Both the position numbers and the translations under genes were made by a program. A model generated the notes under the pieces. It was given only the letters and a program-made list of their open reading frames with translations, did no database searches and was not told the origin of the DNA. DNA of 19,091 nt from CALFCX01 sp041650595 (GTDB taxonomy: Bacteria; Margulisbacteria; WOR-1; JAKLHX01). This document shows positions 14,701-19,091 of the stretch, piece after piece; the stretch's first letter is position 1; every line of letters begins with the position of its first letter. The stretch spans positions 1 through 19,091 of the forward strand of contig JBAZKW010000026.1 of the NCBI GenBank assembly GCA_041650595.1, given 5' to 3'.

Positions 14701-14909
14701 TTTTCGACGAATTCCTTTGTATATCTGCCTTTGTGTCCGATCCAGTAATTCTTTTGCCTAAGCTCTGATGCTTTTTTCTCCGTTGCTTCATCAAGCGCCG
14801 GTCGTTCCGCGCTCTTCGCACTGGAAGGTGGCACATGGGTAGAACCTTTTTCCGCGACAGTGGTACTTGGTGTGCTTCCCGGATCAACTGCCTTTAATTC
14901 ATCTGCCAT
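11748..14909 (-). CDS. Multidomain protein with two glycoside hydrolase family 26-like domains
   Basis: A 1053-residue protein. Domains in order: a polar N-terminus; two ~50-residue repeats (about 46-102 and 124-178) sharing YW-I/L-G, then TADxWN and a closing W-x-K/D-Q-S; a Pro/Ala linker (184-258); GH26-like domain 1 (about 262-540) with acid/base candidate E372 (GHEMN) and nucleophile candidate E475 (MIGETAC); a Pro/Ala/Lys/Glu linker (555-735); GH26-like domain 2 (about 737-1040) with E859 (LGHEMNGDWYSWG) and E966 (MIAEYGRN). GH26 enzymes are (beta/alpha)8 hydrolases cutting beta-mannans or mixed beta-glucans. The spacing of the glutamate pairs (103 and 107 residues) fits the family. Domain 2 is very close to the enzyme at 16874-18721; domain 1 is divergent, with extra residues after GHEMN. 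No signal peptide is visible. A GGGGGG-containing ribosome site precedes the ATG. The protein probably acts on a polysaccharide; which one, and where, is unknown. Confidence 0.85.
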   Translation of the reverse strand: MADELKAVDPGSTPSTTVAEKGSTHVPPSSAKSAERPALDEATEKKASELRQKNYWIGHKGRYTKEFVENAHKLLSHDPVLMTADQWNTFGDTAKSWKDQSVIVHDAADEKLIPKKIVPENIKAKAEYLALQGYWLGRKPGENVVENLYTLHTQNKITADEWNKQGVCQLAWGKQSKAISSRLEKPAEAATPPSPPPPAPAPVTPLPAAPVPSPTPAAPVTPPPVPAPAPTPAPTPAPAPVTPPAPVQPSPKPPVPVAMAKKIVPNGNGIYNGAFLGDEESKAENLTGAIASYQKATKSKLNYAVLFHKFDSAFPSEECGILIKDGITPFVKMEPWDGLDKINSGAFDEKIRQFAEKAKELGKPLFISFGHEMNMGEGEKWYPWAGNAEKYVKAYQHVVDIFKKAGADNVTWVWNVNVNGSLEPYYPGSNYVDWIAVDGYSGPMANDVPTPEEVLGNTVDAVKRTFPDKPRMIGETACDRRGITRNLLSYVYSTRFWNYAKSLPSFCKEKGLSGFVYFNMDKPEGGQYVRYALKHAAKALGQGLKENEADIAKEIKVEERPVEAPQPEQPAPPPTPPAPAAPVPEAPKSPEEKKPEPTPKPAAPLSGAAKPKEEKKTEAQKPTEHKEENKPAPEKKQPEKHAAEKKQPAKPAEEKKVTPPPAPKPEKEKPVTPPPAPAPAPAPAAPAPEPAKVQPPAPPAQPALPVEPAKTKIEEKPAKAAAPTETATKQKTSGDRNIILPPTNGQAYLGVFVGDNPDLKSVETFEQKVGEKADIVVKFWSTPTVGGNVGVDESTFKDGKRALFIKEMPGKWGDKEPCYLPEIISQLKNKSGDFYSNYVDFAKWAKSFGKPMFLSLGHEMNGDWYSWGSKPEQYKEYFRLVHDLILKNGANNVTFVFNPDLRKYPYDSYFPGAEYVDWIGLDVYQGRTPGEDGNIVGVWKNNLFGFAMDQLGGINPEKKLPVMIAEYGRNRKSLDNPNNLNDPEKATITSVIDDITKPNNEDGIDAIVYFDIDKGDGDWALKDKNLAEFNAAIKAHKSDFAADIQTQPKGGGK
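12705..13247 (-). repeat. Low-complexity coding tract: long Pro/Ala/Lys/Glu linker
   Basis: This part of the 1053-residue gene encodes about 180 residues made almost only of P, A, K, E, Q and T, with repeated EKKQPEK, EEKK and PPAP units. It is probably an extended, flexible or cell-wall-spanning linker between the two GH26-like domains. The repetitive DNA is more GC-rich than its surroundings and creates long chance frames on the opposite strand. Confidence 0.85.
14130..14360 (-). repeat. Low-complexity coding tract: Pro/Ala linker
   Basis: About 75 residues of almost pure Pro, Ala, Thr and Val (APAPTPAPTPAPAP-like) join the N-terminal double repeat to the first GH26-like domain. Unlike the longer linker, it has almost no charged residues. 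Confidence 0.85.
14376..14774 (-). repeat. Two tandem copies of an unrecognised ~50-residue module
   Basis: Residues about 46-102 and 124-178 of the 1053-residue protein align with each other: YWIGHKG / YWLGRKP near the start, ENAHKLL / ENLYTLH in a helix, TADQWN / TADEWN, and SWKDQS / AWGKQS at the end. They look like small helical modules with conserved tryptophans. I do not recognise the family. Position at the N-terminus of a hydrolase suggests a binding or anchoring role. Confidence 0.7.
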
Positions 14910-14974
14910 ATGCCATCCCCCCTACATAATATATATCGTCAATATTTCCGATGTATTTCAAACATCGGCGGCGG

Positions 14975-15604
14975 TCATTTCGTCAGCTTTGGCACAATTG
15001 TTATCTCTGTCATTTTCGCGTCAACTCCGCCTGATCCGACTTTCATGACAACAATTTTATTTGTCCCTTCCGGAATATCGAAAGATGCCTTCTTTGGTTC
15101 ATCGGACGGGGTAAATTCGACCTGCGACAGCATTTTATCTCGATTGTAGGCTCTCGCGGAGACCGCTTTAATAAATTGGATCGTTACGGAATTCCCTGCT
15201 ATTTCTTTCTGTTCTCCTTTTTGATAAGTAAATTCAAGCTTTCCGGCAATATACTTGCTTAGGATCAAAGATATGCCCGGGTCCCTGTCGCCGGATCGCG
15301 CCTCCAGTTCTATGCCGCTGTCCAATATGCCTGAATAATCGGCGCCGTTAAATGAATTCTGCTGTTCCACAAGAGAACGCAATGAACATAATTCCTTATT
15401 TGTCGGCGTGCACCCGCCGAGCAGAAAGATAAAACCGACCGGGGGCACATATCTCAAATAGCTGACCGCTTCGGCCGCCTTCATTCCCGCGCCCAAAGCT
15501 CTATCAATGGCTTTCGCGGCTTCGCCGTCGCGTTTTACCGTCGTCATCTGCTGCTGCAAACCGGAATTGGCGCTTGTTCTGTTTTCAACTGTTATATCAG
15601 CCAT
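14975..15604 (-). CDS. Protein with one beta-rich domain and an internal lipobox-like segment
   Basis: A 209-residue protein. Residues 1-45 are polar and helical. Residues 49-64 are hydrophobic (YLRYVPPVGFIFLLGG) and end in LLGGC65, which looks like a lipoprotein cleavage box but lies far further in than in a normal lipoprotein signal (cysteine usually near residue 20). Residues 80-205 are one copy of the cluster's ~120-residue domain, with FNGAD, VTIQFIKA, DKMLSQ, IPEGTNKIVVMKVG and DAKMTE. AAGGAG sits in the last codons of the preceding 371-residue gene, and the two are separated by one base, so they are translationally coupled. No later in-frame start with a good ribosome site that would turn the segment into a standard lipoprotein signal was found, although M41 would give a 25-residue lead. 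Function is unknown; glycan binding is a guess from context. Confidence 0.75.
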   Translation of the reverse strand: MADITVENRTSANSGLQQQMTTVKRDGEAAKAIDRALGAGMKAAEAVSYLRYVPPVGFIFLLGGCTPTNKELCSLRSLVEQQNSFNGADYSGILDSGIELEARSGDRDPGISLILSKYIAGKLEFTYQKGEQKEIAGNSVTIQFIKAVSARAYNRDKMLSQVEFTPSDEPKKASFDIPEGTNKIVVMKVGSGGVDAKMTEITIVPKLTK

Positions 15605-15605
15605 A

Positions 15606-16721
15606 TTATTTCTCCTTCGGCACGATCCCGACGTTCGACATCTCTACATCGACAGGACCTTTGCCTACTTTCATTACCACGATCTTGTTTGTTCCTTCGG
15701 GAACGTCCAACTGCGATTTTTCGGCCGTTGCTTTCGGAGAGATCGCAGATTGTCCTAACAATTTATCCGACTGATAATCGGTCGGCGACTCGGCTTTTAT
15801 AAATTGAACAGTGATCGGACCTGCGGAATTGGCCGCGGCTTTGCCTTCAAAAACGAGTTTTCCGCTCGCCGGATTGGCAAGATTTATCGCGATACCAGGA
15901 TCGGAGTCGTCTTTTCCGGCTTTTAGAAATAATCTATCTGATTTTGAGAGATACCCTTCCGCGCCGTTAAAAGAGTCCTGTCTGCAAAACAACGAAGACA
16001 ACGGCTCTGGCTCTACAGGAGCGGCTACAACCTTCAACGTTGCAACTTCAGAGTCTTTTGATCCCGCCGGAGTCTTTGTGCTTTCATCCGCTTTGGCGGC
16101 TGCTTTGCCGGCAGCAGCCATATTCGAAGTCACCGGAGACGCAGTACTTGAAACGACTTCTTTCTTGACACCCGGAAGAATAATGACATCTTTCATTGTT
16201 AGATCGACCGAACCTTTGCCGACTTTCAAGATCACTATCTTATTGGTCCCTTTTGGTATCTGCAGGGTTTCAGCTTTCGCTTCTTTCCCGGGGGTGATCT
16301 CTTCCTGTTTCAATATTTTGTCCGACTTGTAATCGTCAAATGACTTTGCCACGATAAACTGTATCGCAACCTTTCCTTCACTGGTGCTATATCCGCCCGG
16401 AGCCGACCCAGTGTGAGTGAACGATAAAACCCCGTCGTTCACCTCTTTAATATGTATGGCCATCCCCGGATCGGTCGCCGAAGATGCTTTAAGAGTAACT
16501 GTTCCGTTACTGACAAAGCCCTCTGCATCGTTGAAAGCGTCCTGTTTTCTGACGCTATTGCCGAGGCATCTCGGATCGACAACCTCTGCCGCGCCTACCG
16601 TGATAAAAGGAAGATATGAAAGTGATGCGAGAGTTGTGGGCCTTGCTGGGGTCTGTCTCTCATTCGAAGTTTCGATCGTCGAATAAGTTTTTGTTTCACC
16701 GCTGACTGAATTGATGCTCAT
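15606..16721 (-). CDS. Protein with two copies of the cluster's beta-rich domain
   Basis: A 371-residue protein with no catalytic domain. The N-terminus (MSINSV..., then E17-T-S-N-E-R22-Q-T-P25) and the hydrophobic TLASLSYLPFITVGAAE (30-46) closely match the 344-residue paralogue. Copy 1 of the domain is at about 59-183 and copy 2 at about 246-368, joined by a Ser/Ala/Lys/Thr linker. Both have QD-x-FN-x-AEG at the start, DPG-x-AI in the middle, and a closing P-x-GTNKIV with a GKG-x-VD. Tandem non-catalytic domains beside hydrolases suggest a binding protein or scaffold. The ribosome site AAAGGAG precedes the ATG within a leader that is duplicated upstream of the 344-residue gene. There is no Sec-type signal at the N-terminus. 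The domain family is not one I can name. Confidence 0.8.
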   Translation of the reverse strand: MSINSVSGETKTYSTIETSNERQTPARPTTLASLSYLPFITVGAAEVVDPRCLGNSVRKQDAFNDAEGFVSNGTVTLKASSATDPGMAIHIKEVNDGVLSFTHTGSAPGGYSTSEGKVAIQFIVAKSFDDYKSDKILKQEEITPGKEAKAETLQIPKGTNKIVILKVGKGSVDLTMKDVIILPGVKKEVVSSTASPVTSNMAAAGKAAAKADESTKTPAGSKDSEVATLKVVAAPVEPEPLSSLFCRQDSFNGAEGYLSKSDRLFLKAGKDDSDPGIAINLANPASGKLVFEGKAAANSAGPITVQFIKAESPTDYQSDKLLGQSAISPKATAEKSQLDVPEGTNKIVVMKVGKGPVDVEMSNVGIVPKEK

Positions 16722-16761
16722 AAAATTTCTCCTTTGAATTTTATGCTCCTCAATGGGAATC
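16722..16761 (-). repeat. Duplicated 5' leader, copy 2
   Basis: Read on the minus strand, this leader of the 371-residue gene runs from GATTCCC through ATTGAGGAGC to AAAGGAGAAATTTT before the ATG, and matches the leader at 11678-11716 nearly base for base. The rest of the gap up to 16873 holds nothing I can identify: no terminator follows the upstream GH26 gene, so read-through into this gene is likely. Confidence 0.7.
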
Positions 16762-16873
16762 TCTGGATCATCTAACCGTCCATTTCACGATCGCTTTCAC
16801 CTCCAATTCCCCCTGTTTTATTACCCTTTCCTCTTGTGCCAGTATATCGTCACCTTTTTTCCGAAATTTCACT

Positions 16874-18721
16874 TTATTTTGGTGGGGCCCCTTTTTCTGT
16901 CAAAACCCTTTCTGCTCCATCTTTTTGCTCAGAAAGCACAACACTCGACAAATTCGCTTTATGCTTTCCTAATACAGTCTTGAATTCATCCAGATTTTTA
17001 TCTTTAAGCGCCCATTCGCCTTGCTCGTTATCTATATCGAAGTAAACTAGAGCATCAACTCCGTCTTCATTGTTAGGTTTCGTAATATAATCTATCGCGG
17101 AAGTGATTGTGGCATCTTCGGGTTTAGTCACATCTTTCGGAGCGTCAAGGCTCTGCCGGTTTCTGCCGTACTCCGCGATCATTATCGGAAGCCCTTTGTA
17201 TAGAGGATTTTCTCTGATTTTTTTTACGCCGCTTTCAAATAATGTGTCCGCATTTTTCCATTTGCCAACATCTCCCTGTCCTTTTGCTATGTTATGGTTT
17301 CTCCCTTGATACACGTCTAGGCCAACCCAATCAACATATCCCGCCCCTGGAAAATATTTGTCGTAGTCTTTTTGTTCGGTATCTGGCTTAAGATCGGGAT
17401 TATAAACAAAAGTTATATTATTCGCGCCGTTTTCGAGCATAAGATCGTGCGCTAGCCTGAAATATTTTTTATATTCTTCCGGTGTTGTGCCTGTCGTCCC
17501 CCATGAATACCATGAACCGTTCATTTCGTGTCCCAAAGACAGAAACAGCGGGTGTCCGAAATCTTTCGCCCATTTAGCAAAATCGACATATTTCTCGTAG
17601 TAAGGTCCGTTTTTGCTGTCCAGCTGCGACACTATATCCGACAAAGTTATCATCTTTTCAGGCTTGCTCCTGTCATTATTCGCCCAATTGCCCGGTTGTT
17701 CCTTTATGAACAATATCCTCTTGTCGTCATTAAAAATGTTTTCGTCCGCTACAAAAGGCCTTCCCCCTGCAGGCGGTATGCTCCAAAAACTCACGACAAA
17801 GTTTAAATGTGCGCCGGTCTTAACTTCAAAGTCTTCCACTTCCTTCATTCCGGTATTATTTCCAAGATGAGCGCCTATATACACGCCCCCGTTTGCCGGC
17901 GGAATGATTACTGTCCGGCACGGCATTTTTAGTTTTGCCGGGTCTTCATTTGCGGGCATTACTTGAGGGGGTTTTGGTTGTTCCATAGTTACTGTAGGTT
18001 TTAATGGTTCCTTAAAAATATTCAGCTCCTCAGGAAACGAGGGGCTGAATTCAGCGAATGCTTTCTTCGGCACATTAGTTTCTTGTGTTTTTGCAATTTC
18101 AATATCAGCGGTCTTTTTCGTTACATCCGGAAGTATGATAACCTTAGTCATTTCTACATCTATATTTCCGCTTCCTGTCGTCATTATCACGATCTTGTCC
18201 GTTCCTTCGGGTATCTGAAAAGCTTCCGCCTTTGCTTCGTTTCCGGTTATAACATCTTCCTGTCCCAATATTTTGTCTTTATGGAAGTCATCAGGATCGG
18301 ATTTTATGAACTGTATCAGATATAAACCGTCCTTCGATCCCCCGGACATGGTCCCTTTATGAATAAAAGACAAAACTCCGCCTTTTAATTCCTTAATATC
18401 TATCGCAAGTCCCGGATCAACAGACGAAGAAGCCTTTAATGAGATATTATCGTTTTCAACATGCCCATCCATACCATTAAAAGGATTTTGCTTAATAACA
18501 TAATTGCCGATAGCTCTAGGATCGACATATTTAGGTACGGCTTCTACTATTTTGGGTTTGGCCTCGATTGCTGGTTTAGGCGTTTCTTCTTTTGCCGGGA
18601 TTGTCACCACTATTTCTCGATCAGGCGATGATATTTGATTTTCGGGAGATTGTCTGTTCACGCTCGGTTCAGAATTTACAGAAACTTGTTTTTGACACTG
18701 TTCTATAATGCTCGGTACCAT
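16874..18721 (-). CDS. Glycoside hydrolase family 26-like enzyme with one beta-rich accessory domain
   Basis: A 615-residue protein, first large gene of the cluster. A polar leader is followed by one copy of the ~120-residue domain (about 76-198), a linker, and a GH26-like catalytic domain (about 270-590). Acid/base candidate E399 lies in SLGHEMNGSWYSWG and nucleophile candidate E517 in MIAEYGRNR; VDWVGLDVYQG between them is also typical of the family. The enzyme should hydrolyse a beta-linked polysaccharide such as mannan or mixed glucan. The frame opens at a TTG at 18751, but I prefer the ATG at 18721: from there S17-E-P-x2-N-R23-Q-x-P26 lines up exactly with residues 17-26 of the 344-residue paralogue. 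There is no good Shine-Dalgarno site at either start. No Sec signal peptide is visible. The catalytic domain closely resembles the second one of the 1053-residue protein. Confidence 0.85.
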   Translation of the reverse strand: MVPSIIEQCQKQVSVNSEPSVNRQSPENQISSPDREIVVTIPAKEETPKPAIEAKPKIVEAVPKYVDPRAIGNYVIKQNPFNGMDGHVENDNISLKASSSVDPGLAIDIKELKGGVLSFIHKGTMSGGSKDGLYLIQFIKSDPDDFHKDKILGQEDVITGNEAKAEAFQIPEGTDKIVIMTTGSGNIDVEMTKVIILPDVTKKTADIEIAKTQETNVPKKAFAEFSPSFPEELNIFKEPLKPTVTMEQPKPPQVMPANEDPAKLKMPCRTVIIPPANGGVYIGAHLGNNTGMKEVEDFEVKTGAHLNFVVSFWSIPPAGGRPFVADENIFNDDKRILFIKEQPGNWANNDRSKPEKMITLSDIVSQLDSKNGPYYEKYVDFAKWAKDFGHPLFLSLGHEMNGSWYSWGTTGTTPEEYKKYFRLAHDLMLENGANNITFVYNPDLKPDTEQKDYDKYFPGAGYVDWVGLDVYQGRNHNIAKGQGDVGKWKNADTLFESGVKKIRENPLYKGLPIMIAEYGRNRQSLDAPKDVTKPEDATITSAIDYITKPNNEDGVDALVYFDIDNEQGEWALKDKNLDEFKTVLGKHKANLSSVVLSEQKDGAERVLTEKGAPPK

Positions 18722-18840
18722 AATGTTTTTCTCAATTCCGGCTTTTTCCAAAAGAGCCGTTTCTTCTGTGTCTGTTTATCGACTGCATTTTTTGAAAATT
18801 TCACACAAAATAGTTTATTGGTAGGAAAGTATGGGGACAT
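18703..18840 (-). CDS. Possible small upstream reading frame, 45 residues
   Basis: An ATG at 18840 with AGGGAG five bases upstream, a well-placed ribosome site, opens a 45-residue basic peptide (15 K or R residues; no hydrophobic helix). It ends at 18703, 19 bases inside the GH26 gene that starts at 18721 in another frame and lacks its own ribosome site. It could be a leader peptide coupled to GH26 translation, or chance. I recognise no family. Confidence 0.3.
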   Translation of the reverse strand: MSPYFPTNKLFCVKFSKNAVDKQTQKKRLFWKKPELRKTLWYRAL

Positions 18841-18853
18841 GATAACTCCCTTG

Positions 18854-18895
18854 GCGGGCGCAATTATCGTATTGGGGAGCTAAGGTCGCGCCCGC
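18854..18895. repeat. Perfect 8-bp GC inverted repeat upstream of the GH26 cluster
   Basis: GCGGGCGC (18854-18861) is repeated as its reverse complement GCGCCCGC (18888-18895), with a 26-base spacer. The arms are much more GC-rich than the surroundings. It lies upstream of the cluster's first gene and could be an operator or a leader hairpin. No T-run follows either arm. Confidence 0.4.
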
Positions 18896-18963
18896 GATAA
18901 GAGATTGAAAAGCGGCAAATAGAAAAATCAAAGTCATTTTTCAGGAAAAGACAACATAGAGAG

Positions 18964-19044
18964 AAAAAAAACAAGCCTGGTCGCCGTGCGCTTTCCGTGT
19001 ACATTCACACTTAATTGAGCGTAAATACCGAAATGTGCACGGCG
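18964..19044 (-). other. Structured region at the right edge, possible terminator of an off-window minus-strand gene
   Basis: Two overlapping pairings share one arm. CCGTGTACATT (18995-19005) pairs over 11 bp, with one wobble, with AATGTGCACGG (19032-19042). CGCCGTGC (18982-18989) pairs perfectly with GCACGGCG (19037-19044). On the minus strand the structure is followed by AGGCTTG and a run of eight Ts (18971-18964), as in a terminator, though the distance from the inner stem is long. The 251 bases from 18841 to the edge hold no convincing gene. Confidence 0.35.
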
Positions 19045-19091
19045 GGCAGGCGGGTCAAACGACTGGAGAATAAATGCAATACGGAGCTGTT

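Noticed and set aside
15811..16332. 173-residue plus-strand frame
   Set aside because: It runs antisense to the two-domain 371-residue gene, which has homologues in the window, a ribosome site and conserved motifs; the plus frame has none.
18964..19091. Riboswitch (cyclic-di-GMP or molybdenum cofactor type) at the right edge
   Set aside because: Stems are present but the conserved loop sequences of those classes are not seen.

Overview
The window is bacterial: dense genes, short overlaps, Shine-Dalgarno sites, an intrinsic terminator and a two-component pair. It comes from a free-living, probably poorly characterised bacterium of moderate GC (roughly 40-45% by eye). No rRNA, tRNA, CRISPR array, transposase or phage gene is visible, and I cannot place the phylum from these genes.

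Layout. (1) 1-139: tail of a gene cut by the left edge. (2) 246-2701, minus: a two-gene unit, a PD-(D/E)XK nuclease-like protein followed with a 10-base overlap by a beta-CASP metallo-beta-lactamase-fold nuclease, with its own extended -10 promoter. (3) 2766-3699, minus: a TPR protein and an overlapping small membrane protein. (4) 3868-5014, plus: a ClpX-like AAA+ ATPase without zinc finger or visible ClpP-binding tripeptide, and a 37-residue membrane peptide. A perfect 9-bp inverted repeat lies between the divergent blocks 3 and 4.

(5) 5089-9567, plus: a tight operon behind a very good promoter: beta-ketoacyl-ACP synthase, membrane methyltransferase (ICMT/PEMT-like), an acyltransferase with the LuxI/FeeM pattern, and a multi-spanning GAF histidine kinase. 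Facing it at 9603-10536 is a minus-strand operon of a two-helix membrane protein and a single-domain response regulator. Together they could make and sense a fatty-acyl-derived signal; this is inference.

(6) 10583-18840, minus: five consecutive large genes ending at a strong intrinsic terminator. They hold three glycoside hydrolase family 26-like domains and five copies of an unrecognised ~120-residue beta-rich domain. None has an ordinary Sec signal peptide. Three share a polar N-terminal leader with a conserved R-Q/R-x-P motif near residues 22-26, and two share a duplicated 5' untranslated leader. This paralogous set is the most unusual part of the window. (7) 18841-19091 holds inverted repeats but no convincing gene.

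The best candidates for something undescribed are the GH26/beta-domain family with its shared non-Sec leader, the ketosynthase-methyltransferase-acyltransferase-kinase circuit, and the overlapping nuclease pair.
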